The position numbers and the translations under genes were made by a program. Source: an uncultured Lachnospiraceae bacterium (GTDB lineage: Bacteria > Bacillota > Clostridia > Lachnospirales > Lachnospiraceae). From it: 23,329 bases of DNA. Within the stretch, counting starts at the first letter, position 1, and each line of letters opens with the position of its first letter. Under the pieces are notes generated by a model. The model did not search any database, was not told the origin of the DNA, and worked only from the letters and a program-made list of their open reading frames with translations. The stretch lies in assembly GCA_910584325.1 (NCBI GenBank), contig CAJTZH010000041.1, positions 1-23,329 on the forward strand, given 5' to 3'. Positions 16,919 to 23,329 of the stretch are shown piece after piece.

Positions 16919-17625
16919 CAGTTCTCCTCCTTTCTGTTCAGAATCTCATAAATCCGTCCTTTATAGTTATCAAAATAATTTTCGATAATCGCCTTAAAAC
17001 GGTCCGTCGGGTAATATCTTCCCTCAACCTGTGTAAACAAATGCTGATTTTCTAAAAAATTAAACACAATTTTAACATAACCCGACTTGGAATTTCGTGC
17101 CGCCCTCACGTCCGCAACATCGTCCACCGTAACGGTCTGCAGGTCATTCCACATCAGCGCAATCTGTTTAAAACTGTTTTCTTCTACCTCATCGGCGATG
17201 ATTCCTTTGGTCAAATCGACAATACTTCCCACGCTTCCGTCCACCATCGCAATGACATCTTCTATTTTAACAAATTCGACATAATTATATGTTGTCGTAT
17301 CTGTATAAAATTCCATGATAATATTATAAATAATATAGTAACATAAAAACAGTTCTTTATTAACCTTCAGTCCCAGTTCGCGCCGAAGTTCCTCGTTACT
17401 GTATCCGAAAATACGGTTGTTCTCACCCGGGCTTACATACAATCCATAGTTATACTCATAAATATCCAGATTCATCTTCTTAAGAACTGCATGAACATAT
17501 GTATAAACCTGCGCGTTGGCATTGTACTCCTCATACAGCGCAATATTGCTTTCTCTGGAAATATTCTCGCCCATAATCAGCTTAGACGTGATATCCAACG
17601 CTCTGTCAAGATTCCTGTCTTCCAT
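16918..17625 (-). CDS. jetB: JetB/MksE-like accessory subunit of the SMC complex
   Basis: A 235-residue soluble protein, acidic and helical with a likely winged-helix C-terminal part (about 190-225: KSGYVKIVFNFLENQHLFTQVEGRYYPTDRF reads like helix-wing). Size and position match the small MukE/MksE/JetB subunits, which bridge the kleisin-like subunit and SMC heads. Among Wadjet proteins it looks closest to the Firmicute type II JetB (I recall this as DUF6063, not checked). Its ATG follows the jetA TAA with no gap, and its stop overlaps the jetC start by one base, so the three should be made in fixed proportion. Identity rests mainly on context and size. Confidence 0.75.
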   Translation of the reverse strand: MEDRNLDRALDITSKLIMGENISRESNIALYEEYNANAQVYTYVHAVLKKMNLDIYEYNYGLYVSPGENNRIFGYSNEELRRELGLKVNKELFLCYYIIYNIIMEFYTDTTTYNYVEFVKIEDVIAMVDGSVGSIVDLTKGIIADEVEENSFKQIALMWNDLQTVTVDDVADVRAARNSKSGYVKIVFNFLENQHLFTQVEGRYYPTDRFKAIIENYFDNYKGRIYEILNRKEEN

Positions 17626-19161
17626 TTATTCACCCGCCCTTTCAAAAATGATATTTACAACCTGCATACCGGCAATAACCAGTTCTATCAGTTCGCCTTC
17701 CGACCCCATGACAATGTTAAATTCCTGCCCGCCGTACCGCGCATTGTCTTCCGGCGTAAAATATTCTTCTATTATTCCGTCCAGAAAAGTTTCCTGTTTC
17801 CCCCTGCCGTTCATGCTGTATTGCTTCTTCTGGCATAGATGCACCAGAAACGCGTAATAGTCGCTGTTTTTATAAATCTTTTCGGAATACTTTTCCACCA
17901 GACCGTCTGTAAATTCCTGTAAATCAAACCGGTTCTGCCTTCGCAGTTTCTCCAGAATTTCACGCATAAACACCACAAAATTGTGGTTCATGCGCTTTTC
18001 TTCCAATTCATCGGGAAAAATGATTTCCTTTTCCTCCTCCGCTTCCATACGCTCGACCATTTCTTTGCGTTCCGGTTTTAACGTCAGCATATTGTCCACC
18101 ATGACGGCATTAAAACTTTTGTGTATATGAATATCAAACAACGGAGTAATCACTTTTTCCAAAATATCAGCGTCGTCATTTTTAATCATCCTCGCCAAAA
18201 GACTGCGGAAATCAAACCCGTTTCGCAGTCTGCGCAATTTTGATTTCCTGATAATCTCATCCGCCGTGACAGAAAGCTCCGTACACGCCGCAAGAAGCTG
18301 CCCGTGTTTGTTCATGGCAATTTTAAGCTGTGTAGCAAGCAGATAAATATCATTTAACGTATGATAATATAATTCGTTTTTTTCCGTCTCCTGCTCCGCA
18401 CGCAAAAGCGCCGCGTCGACAAGCTCCATATTCTTTACAAAAAGCCGTTCCTCCTCTTCAAACCAGCGCATACCGTTTTCCACAAAATCCTCATATGCCT
18501 CAATTCCTGAAAACACATCGATTGCCAGCAGGGAAACCACCTCGTTCTTGCGGTACTTCAAACGGCTTACCTCACTGTTGATGCGCGCCGTCACTTCTGT
18601 TCCTCCTTTAAAGTTTCTGGCTTGAATCAGCTTTTCCAGAAGTAGCTGCTGCACGCTGATTTTACTCTGGTCCTTTATCTCCTTTGTATCCAGATAAAAT
18701 TCAATCGCGTCCGAAGTAATATTATATCGAACCTGGTTCTCCTTTACACAGCTTTCCAAAAGCTTTATCCTGGATACTCTCTTTTTTTTCTCTACCGGGT
18801 CGTAATATTCAAACAGAAACGGACGACCGTCGTTTTTCATCTTGTCAAAAATATACTGGGCAATTTCCTGATACTCTTCCTCTTCGTATTCAACTGGAAA
18901 ATCCCGTTTCAGGCATTCCGTTATGAACGCTTCGTAATCGGGATATGTAACGTCCCTTTCCTCAAGACTATTTTCTTCAATAAAAAAGCGCAGGACAGCC
19001 ATCATCACATATCCCATATCAAGAGCACTGTATTTACCCTCTTTAAATTGCAAAAAGGAACTATCGCATAATCTGAAAAAAGGATAATATTTTTTCAGAT
19101 TAACCATACGTTCCCTGTGTTCTGATACGATATCGTTGATAAAGCTTAATTCCTGCACCAT
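17626..19161 (-). CDS. jetA: JetA/MksF-like kleisin subunit of the SMC complex
   Basis: A 511-residue soluble helical protein. Regions seen: an N-terminal winged-helix-like part (about 1-125) ending in RISRIKLLESCV..., then YNITSDAIEFYLDTKEIKDQSKISVQQLLLEKLIQARNFKGGTEVTARINSEVSRLK (about 146-203), a block I associate with the Wadjet JetA family (formerly DUF5716), followed by long helices and a C-terminal winged-helix-like segment (about 430-511). Kleisin-like subunits of this kind close the SMC ring and dimerise. Its ATG lies 17 bases after the recR stop with AAGGGA before it, placing it in one operon with recR. MukF or MksF are alternative names for the same role. Confidence 0.8.
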   Translation of the reverse strand: MVQELSFINDIVSEHRERMVNLKKYYPFFRLCDSSFLQFKEGKYSALDMGYVMMAVLRFFIEENSLEERDVTYPDYEAFITECLKRDFPVEYEEEEYQEIAQYIFDKMKNDGRPFLFEYYDPVEKKKRVSRIKLLESCVKENQVRYNITSDAIEFYLDTKEIKDQSKISVQQLLLEKLIQARNFKGGTEVTARINSEVSRLKYRKNEVVSLLAIDVFSGIEAYEDFVENGMRWFEEEERLFVKNMELVDAALLRAEQETEKNELYYHTLNDIYLLATQLKIAMNKHGQLLAACTELSVTADEIIRKSKLRRLRNGFDFRSLLARMIKNDDADILEKVITPLFDIHIHKSFNAVMVDNMLTLKPERKEMVERMEAEEEKEIIFPDELEEKRMNHNFVVFMREILEKLRRQNRFDLQEFTDGLVEKYSEKIYKNSDYYAFLVHLCQKKQYSMNGRGKQETFLDGIIEEYFTPEDNARYGGQEFNIVMGSEGELIELVIAGMQVVNIIFERAGE

Positions 19162-19178
19162 TATTTTCCCTTTCGTTC

Positions 19179-19775
19179 CTAAAGCTGCGTTCTTCCGTCC
19201 AGAGCCCGAAGCAGTGTAACTTCGTCAATACACTCCAGGTCTCCCCCCACCGGAACGCCGCTTGCGATTCTGGAAACTTTAATTCCCGTAGGTTTAATGA
19301 GCTTACTGATATACATTGCCGTTGTCTCGCCTTCAAGGCTTGAGTTCGTCGCGATAATCACCTCGTCCACATCATCCTTCAGACGGACCATCAATTCTTT
19401 CAAACGGATATCTCCCGGTCCGATGCCGAGCATCGGGGAAATCGCTCCGTGAAGTACATGATACACGCCTTCATACTTTCCTGTCTTTTCATATGCCGCC
19501 AAATCTCTGGTATTCTCAACCACCATAATCGTTTTTTTATCCCTTTTTTCGTTGCGGCAGATTGGGCATACCTCTTCATCCGTCAATGTAAAACATCGGC
19601 TGCAGTATCTGACGTTTTCTCTGGCATCGACAATTGCGTCCGCAAGCGAGTGCACCTGTTCGAGCGGCATATTGATGATATGAAACGCCAGACGCTGCGC
19701 CGATTTTGCGCCGATACTCGGCAAATGTGATAACTCCTCTATTAACTTGTTAATATGGCTGCTATAGATATCCAT
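19179..19775 (-). CDS. recR: Recombination mediator protein RecR
   Basis: Works with RecO (and RecF) to load RecA on gapped or SSB-coated DNA. At 198 residues it is full length. Domains in order: N-terminal helix-hairpin-helix (LSHLPSIGAKSAQRLAFHI, 16-34), a C4 zinc finger (CSRC...CPIC, Cys58, 61, 70, 73), a Toprim domain beginning IMVVENTRDLAAYEKTG, and the C-terminal Walker B-like/ring segment RIASGVPVGGDLECID. The order dnaX-ybaB-recR is that of B. subtilis. A terminator-like hairpin sits between ybaB and recR, which may lower or separately control recR-jetABC expression. I see no convincing promoter in the 84-base gap. Confidence 0.97.
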   Translation of the reverse strand: MDIYSSHINKLIEELSHLPSIGAKSAQRLAFHIINMPLEQVHSLADAIVDARENVRYCSRCFTLTDEEVCPICRNEKRDKKTIMVVENTRDLAAYEKTGKYEGVYHVLHGAISPMLGIGPGDIRLKELMVRLKDDVDEVIIATNSSLEGETTAMYISKLIKPTGIKVSRIASGVPVGGDLECIDEVTLLRALDGRTQL

Positions 19776-19808
19776 AAATTGAGTTCCGCCTGTTTTGTAT
19801 AATAATCA

Positions 19809-19848
19809 GGGCTGCCGCATAATAAATGATATTGCTATGCGACAGCCC
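19809..19848 (-). terminator. Hairpin between ybaB and recR; weak terminator or attenuator (hairpin family member 3)
   Basis: On the minus strand GGGCTGTCGCATA (19848-19836) pairs with TATGCGGCAGCCC (19821-19809), 13 bp with one G-U pair and a 14-base loop. The following bases are TGATTATTATAC, a poor U-tract, so termination is probably partial. It contains the shared TGCGGCAGCC arm. Confidence 0.65.
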
Positions 19849-19859
19849 TCCTATGTAGC

Positions 19860-20213
19860 TTAGAATGGAAATCCTCCCATTCCGCCGAATCCCCCCGTAA
19901 TCTTCGCCATAGATGCCTGCGTTTCTTCCTCCATCTTGCGAAGAGCCTCATTGGTTGCTGCAACAATTAAATCTTCAAGCATCTCGATATCGTCAGGGTC
20001 TACTACCTCCTCGGATAATTTTACCTTAGATACTTCCTTCTTACCCGTTACAGTTACCTCAACAGCACCGCCGCCTGCGCTTGCAGTAAATTCTTTTGTC
20101 TCCAGCTCTTTTGAGCTTTCCTCCATCTGCTTTTGCATCTTCTGTGCCTGTTTCATAAGATTGCTCATGTTGCCCGGCATACCTCCGCCCGGGAAACCAC
20201 CACGTTTAGCCAT
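19860..20213 (-). CDS. ybaB: YbaB/EbfC family nucleoid-associated DNA-binding protein
   Basis: A 117-residue protein of the YbaB/EbfC family, dimeric DNA-binding proteins associated with the nucleoid. Seen: a Gly/Pro-rich head (KRGGFPGGGMPGNM), the amphipathic helix NLMKQAQKMQKQMEE, the strand region FTASAGGGAVEVTVTGKKEVSKVKLSEEVVDPDDIEMLEDLI, and a Gly/Met-rich tail (GGFGGMGGFPF). Its ATG overlaps the dnaX TAA by one base (TAATG), with GAGGAGG upstream, so it is translationally coupled to dnaX, as in many bacteria. Confidence 0.95.
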   Translation of the reverse strand: MAKRGGFPGGGMPGNMSNLMKQAQKMQKQMEESSKELETKEFTASAGGGAVEVTVTGKKEVSKVKLSEEVVDPDDIEMLEDLIVAATNEALRKMEEETQASMAKITGGFGGMGGFPF

Positions 20214-21817
20214 TAATAGTCCTCCTCGCTATCATCAATCTCAACTTCCATTGTAAACTCCGGCTGGCTCTTTGTAAACCCAAAACTCTCTCCGGAATCA
20301 TTCACTGACATAAATTTTATATCAAGTTCGACTTTTTTTCCATATATTTTTTCAACCGCATCCAGAATCGCTTCCGAAACATTCTCCGTGTTACAAAAGT
20401 CCGCCGCAAGCTCAGTACAGTTCATAATAACCAGTTCGTTATCGCCCATGCCGACGTCTGCCTTTGTTCCGGCAAGCATCATTCCCACATCGCTCCGGTG
20501 CAAATCAGGCAACGTAAGCACAATATCGCGCCATTTCCCCGCAATCTGTTTTGTCTCCTCCTGCGTAGGACGGATAGGCTGCGTTCTGATATATTCTCCC
20601 TGAGACGATTCTTTATTCCTCCCGCCGCTTTTATCCGCGAATTGTACAGGATTTACGCCAATTCCCTGCTCAACCTTTTTTTCTAACTGACCGATTCGGT
20701 CAATCAAGGAATCCAGATTGCTTTCCATGGAAGGATTCGTCAGTTTAATCAACGCCATCTCAATCAGAATCCGCTTCTGCGCCGAATACCGTATCTGACC
20801 GGACAACTCCGAAAAAATACGAATATACCGCATCAGCACTTCGACATCCACCATTGCTGCCTCCTGCCTAAGCAGTTCAATCGTATCAGTGGATACGTCA
20901 ATCACATCCTCTATATCCTGCGATGTCTTTACAAGGAGAAGATTTCTCATATACCATGTAAAATCCACCACCATCTGGTTTAAATCTCTGCCTGATAACA
21001 CAAGTTCTTCCAGCTTATATATGCATCCCGTGGTATCTCCCGAAATCACCTTTCGCAAAAAATCACTGAACACTTCCGCATCGACCGCGCCCAGAACCTC
21101 CAGTACGTTATCATATGTCAGGTCCTGACCCATATAGAATGCAAGGCATTGGTCCAAAAGACTCAATGCATCTCTTAACGAGCCGTCGGCAGCTTTTGCC
21201 ACATAGCGTATAGCGCGCTCCTCCACATGAACATGCTCTATTTCCATAAGGTTTGTCAGGCGCGCCGCTATCGTTTCGATAGTAATGCGTTTAAAATCGT
21301 ACCGCTGGCATCGTGAAAGAATTGTAATCGGTATCTTGTGCGCCTCGGTTGTCGCCAGTATGAAAATAACATATGCCGGCGGTTCCTCCAATGTTTTCAG
21401 CAGTGCGTTGAATGCTCCGATGGAAAGCATATGCACCTCATCGATAATATAGACTTTATATTTCCCCTCTGCGGGAGAATACTGTACTTCTTCACGAATT
21501 TCCCGAATATTGTCCACACCGTTGTTTGAAGCCGCATCTATTTCAATCAGGTTCATAGAATTTCCTGCTGCAATTGCCTTACAGCTTCTGCATTCCCCGC
21601 AAGGGTTGCCGTCAACAGGGTTCTCGCAGTTAACCGCTCTTCCAAGAATTTTTGCGACAGTGGTCTTGCCGGTTCCCCTTGTCCCGCAAAACAGATAGGC
21701 ATGTCCGATTCTGTTGTGTTTTATCTGATTTTTTAAAGTTGTAACAATATGTTCCTGCCCTTTTACGTCCTCAAAATTATCGGGACGGAACTTTCTATAC
21801 AAAGCTGTATATGACAT
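20213..21817 (-). CDS. dnaX: DNA polymerase III subunit gamma/tau
   Basis: Clamp-loader ATPase and replisome organiser. The 534-residue full frame is tau-like. Seen: Walker A GTRGTGKT (45-52), zinc site with Cys64, Cys73, Cys76 and Cys79, Walker B YIIDEVHM (Asp126, Glu127), sensor 1 ATT (155-157), SRCQRYDF with the arginine finger Arg169, then clamp-loader domains II-III to about residue 370 and a diverged C-terminal part. The ATG at 21817 is two bases after the pfkA stop, with GGTGA in the end of pfkA as ribosome site. At codons 379-381 the frame passes through A AAA AAG; a -1 shift there would give a 382-residue gamma-like product ending after one extra Gly. See the separate entry. Confidence 0.96.
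   Translation of the reverse strand: MSYTALYRKFRPDNFEDVKGQEHIVTTLKNQIKHNRIGHAYLFCGTRGTGKTTVAKILGRAVNCENPVDGNPCGECRSCKAIAAGNSMNLIEIDAASNNGVDNIREIREEVQYSPAEGKYKVYIIDEVHMLSIGAFNALLKTLEEPPAYVIFILATTEAHKIPITILSRCQRYDFKRITIETIAARLTNLMEIEHVHVEERAIRYVAKAADGSLRDALSLLDQCLAFYMGQDLTYDNVLEVLGAVDAEVFSDFLRKVISGDTTGCIYKLEELVLSGRDLNQMVVDFTWYMRNLLLVKTSQDIEDVIDVSTDTIELLRQEAAMVDVEVLMRYIRIFSELSGQIRYSAQKRILIEMALIKLTNPSMESNLDSLIDRIGQLEKKVEQGIGVNPVQFADKSGGRNKESSQGEYIRTQPIRPTQEETKQIAGKWRDIVLTLPDLHRSDVGMMLAGTKADVGMGDNELVIMNCTELAADFCNTENVSEAILDAVEKIYGKKVELDIKFMSVNDSGESFGFTKSQPEFTMEVEIDDSEEDY
20670..20681 (-). promoter_or_regulatory. Candidate programmed -1 frameshift site in dnaX
   Basis: On the minus strand the codons are GAA AAA AAG GTT GAG. 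The heptamer A AAA AAG (20681-20675) is in the same phase as the E. coli dnaX slippery site. After a -1 slip the next codons are GGT TGA, a stop after one extra residue. A perfect short hairpin (GACCG-AAT-CGGTC, 20701-20689) lies seven bases upstream and GAATTG...CAATTC can pair 10 bases downstream. Seven A residues would also permit transcript slippage. Confidence 0.55.
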
Positions 21818-21819
21818 AT

Positions 21820-22893
21820 TTAATCACCAAAATTAATCCCCAGCGCTTTTGCTTCTTTTATAATAGAGCTTTCCGGGTCAACTGTTTTCAGTTTGCCCGC
21901 CACGTCCGCAAGCGGTACGCTGATAATTTCATTATTACGAATGCCAACCATACGGCCGTATTTTTTCTTGATAATCAACTGTGCCGCCGCTGCGCCAAGC
22001 CTTGATGAAAGGACTCTGTCGTACGGACACGGACTTCCTCCGCGCTGCATATGTCCCGGAATTGTTACACGCACTTCAAGGCCTGTTTTTTCCTGAATCT
22101 GTGCTCCGATTTCATAAGAAATGGACGGATATCTCGGATTTTTCTGTTTTTCTTTCAATTCTTTCTTCGACAATGCCGCATCCTCCTTGGACACAGCTCC
22201 TTCTGCCACCGCAAGTATCGAAAATCTCTTGCCCTGTTTCGCCCTCTTGTCAAGGGCCGCGCATACAGAATCAATATCATACGGAATCTCCGGCAGCAAA
22301 ATAATATCCGCACCGCTGGCAATTCCTGCATGAAGCGTAAGCCAGCCCACTTTATGTCCCATCACTTCCACAATAAATACCCGGCTGTGAGACGCCGCCG
22401 TCGTATGAATATTGTCAATAACATTCGCGGCAATATCTACCGCGCTCTGGAACCCGAACGTCATGTCGGTTCCCCACAAATCATTATCTATCGTCTTTGG
22501 AAGCGTCACGATATTCAGTCCTTCTTCAGACAGAAGATTCGCCGTTTTGTGCGTCCCGTTTCCGCCAAGAATCACCAGACAGTCCAGCCCCATCTTCTTA
22601 TAATTATCTTTCATTGCCTGCACTTTATCCAGTCCGTTCTCGTCAGGAACACGCATTAATTTAAAAGGCTGTCTGGAAGTGCCAAGAATCGTTCCTCCCT
22701 CAATCAGTATCCCGGAAAAATCTCTTGGTTTCAACTTGCGGTAGTTCCCATAAATCAGACCTTTATATCCCTCTTCGATACCGATAATCTCTACGTCATC
22801 CACTGCGTCATAAATTGCTTTCGCCACACCCCGCATAGACGCATTCAGGCTCTGGCAGTCGCCTCCGCTTGTAAGCATACCGATTTTCAACAT
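21820..22893 (-). CDS. pfkA: 6-phosphofructokinase, predicted ATP-dependent
   Basis: Phosphorylates fructose 6-phosphate in glycolysis. From ATG 22893 it has 357 residues. The longer frame from 22971 is rejected because it crosses the promoter, and AGAGGA lies seven bases before 22893. Seen: TSGGDCQSLNASMRG (8-22), GGNGTHK (110-116) with Gly113 at the donor-specificity position (Gly means ATP in this family), PKTIDND (132-138) with Lys133 and catalytic Asp136, and EVMGHKVGWL (176-185). Gly with Lys at these positions occurs in ATP-using group III enzymes. MGH replaces the usual MGR, so a sugar-phosphate contact differs. Donor choice is predicted, not proven. Its stop is two bases from dnaX, so glycolytic and replication genes share a transcript. 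Confidence 0.92.
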   Translation of the reverse strand: MLKIGMLTSGGDCQSLNASMRGVAKAIYDAVDDVEIIGIEEGYKGLIYGNYRKLKPRDFSGILIEGGTILGTSRQPFKLMRVPDENGLDKVQAMKDNYKKMGLDCLVILGGNGTHKTANLLSEEGLNIVTLPKTIDNDLWGTDMTFGFQSAVDIAANVIDNIHTTAASHSRVFIVEVMGHKVGWLTLHAGIASGADIILLPEIPYDIDSVCAALDKRAKQGKRFSILAVAEGAVSKEDAALSKKELKEKQKNPRYPSISYEIGAQIQEKTGLEVRVTIPGHMQRGGSPCPYDRVLSSRLGAAAAQLIIKKKYGRMVGIRNNEIISVPLADVAGKLKTVDPESSIIKEAKALGINFGD

Positions 22894-22942
22894 GATTATT
22901 TCCTCTCTTTCCCTAATTAAACAGGTAAACAATTCAATAAGT

Positions 22943-22971
22943 ATTATACCTTTTTTCAATAGAATATACAA
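22943..22971 (-). promoter_or_regulatory. Sigma-A promoter of the pfkA-dnaX-ybaB operon
   Basis: The minus strand has a perfect -10 TATAAT (22943-22948) and TTGTAT (22966-22971) 17 bases upstream. Transcription would begin near 22936, 43 bases before the pfkA ATG. Confidence 0.7.
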
Positions 22972-23001
22972 TCATGGAAACAAAATAAGAACAGAAAAAT
23001 A

Positions 23002-23043
23002 GGACTGCCGCATAATGAATCCGTTCGCATTATGCCGCCGTCC
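23002..23043 (-). terminator. Intrinsic terminator of the SRP RNA gene (hairpin family member 4)
   Basis: On the minus strand GGACGGCGGCATAATG (23043-23028) pairs with CATTATGCGGCAGTCC (23017-23002), 14 of 16 pairs, followed by TATTTTTCTG. It lies about 20 bases after the inferred 3' end of the SRP RNA and contains the shared TGCGGCAGTC arm. Confidence 0.85.
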
Positions 23044-23061
23044 CAATCGAAATCCATATAA

Positions 23062-23329
23062 TAATCCGCGCGGCTTACTCCGAATGACTGTCCATAACCG
23101 CTTCCCGGACAGAAAGCTCGGTCCAGGCGCCCTTGCGGCACATGGAAGGTTTCACTTAATGCTGCTTCATTCCTGACCTGACATGATTCATGAATTTCCA
23201 TTGCACAAGACCCGAACTTCAACGCCTCTTTTCCGATGCGCTTCACAAACAAACACCCTCGGCTCGCCATCACCCCTGCTGTAGCGGATTGCAGGTACAG
23301 GGCACCGCTATCTCCCCGGCTGCGCGGAA
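23062..23329 (-). ncRNA. ffs: Signal recognition particle RNA, long Bacillus/Clostridium type (scRNA/6S-like with Alu domain)
   Basis: The RNA core of the SRP, binding Ffh and pausing or targeting membrane-protein synthesis. About 268 bases are seen, the usual length of the long form. The 5' Alu domain includes GGTGCCCTGTACCTGCAAT and CCGCTACAGCAGGGG. The S domain carries GTCAGGTCAGGAATGAAGCA, with the symmetric loop and GGAA tetraloop of helix 8, followed by the conserved run towards CCTTCCATGTGCCGCA and GCCTGGACCGAGCTTTCTG. The 5' end TTCCGCGC can pair with GCGCGGA near 23064-23070, so the gene is complete or lacks only a base or two at the window edge. Its place upstream of dnaX matches scr-dnaX in B. 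subtilis. A reading frame over it is spurious. Confidence 0.93.

Noticed and set aside
12542..19161. Classical MukFEB complex
   Set aside because: The JetA block, the DNPFGAA Walker B and Firmicute context fit type II Jet/Mks proteins better than gammaproteobacterial MukFEB.
19179..19775. RecR Toprim domain as a replacement for the JetD nuclease
   Set aside because: RecR is a normal full-length mediator with zinc finger and helix-hairpin-helix; RecR Toprim domains are not known to cut DNA. Kept only as a loose hypothesis.
22894..22971. Longer start for pfkA at 22971
   Set aside because: The extension covers the TATAAT promoter and adds 26 residues with no family counterpart before MLKIGMLTSGG.
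22956..23273. 105-codon minus-strand reading frame over the right end
   Set aside because: It lies on the SRP RNA, its terminator hairpin and the pfkA promoter; the sequence is explained by RNA structure, and the translation has no protein-like features.

Overview
The window looks like chromosomal DNA from a low-to-mid-GC anaerobic Firmicute, most likely a clostridial Lachnospiraceae-type bacterium. The evidence is the Bacillus/Clostridium-type long signal recognition particle (SRP) RNA with an Alu domain, the dnaX-ybaB-recR gene order known from Bacillus subtilis, a PPi-dependent phosphofructokinase, a CBS/DRTGG-type family II pyrophosphatase and a LysM-G5-M23 cell-wall hydrolase. Nothing indicates a phage, plasmid, transposon or CRISPR array. 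This placement is inferred from gene content, not from a search.

Layout. Nearly all genes are on the minus strand; the exception is pfp. From right to left (the direction of transcription) they are: the SRP RNA (23329-23062) and its terminator; pfkA-dnaX-ybaB, packed with 2-nt or 1-nt junctions; a terminator-like hairpin; recR-jetA-jetB-jetC, a tight operon coding for a RecR repair protein and an SMC/condensin-like Wadjet-type complex with no jetD after it; an unrecognised 806-residue protein (helical TPR-like N-terminus, 12-residue minisatellite repeat, degenerate AAA domain) followed by transketolase; then pfp on the plus strand, convergent with tkt across a shared bidirectional terminator. 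Divergent from pfp is an HD-domain protein-pyrophosphatase-flavoredoxin operon, followed by a secreted or membrane-anchored M23 peptidase with its own promoter, a polytopic membrane protein, and the first 226 codons of murA, which runs off the left edge.

Themes. (1) Replication, repair and chromosome maintenance: dnaX, ybaB, recR, jetABC. (2) Pyrophosphate and sugar phosphates: PPi-PFK, pyrophosphatase, transketolase and a second, apparently ATP-type, PFK. (3) Cell wall: murA and the M23 hydrolase, which carries an exact WalR-type box upstream of its promoter. 

Most interesting points: an in-phase A AAA AAG slippery heptamer in dnaX that leads to a stop after one extra codon, as in E. coli tau/gamma; a recR-linked JetABC set lacking the JetD nuclease; the 806-residue protein with TQ repeats and a broken Walker A; two exact WalR-type boxes; and a family of four intergenic hairpins sharing the same 10-nt 3' arm.
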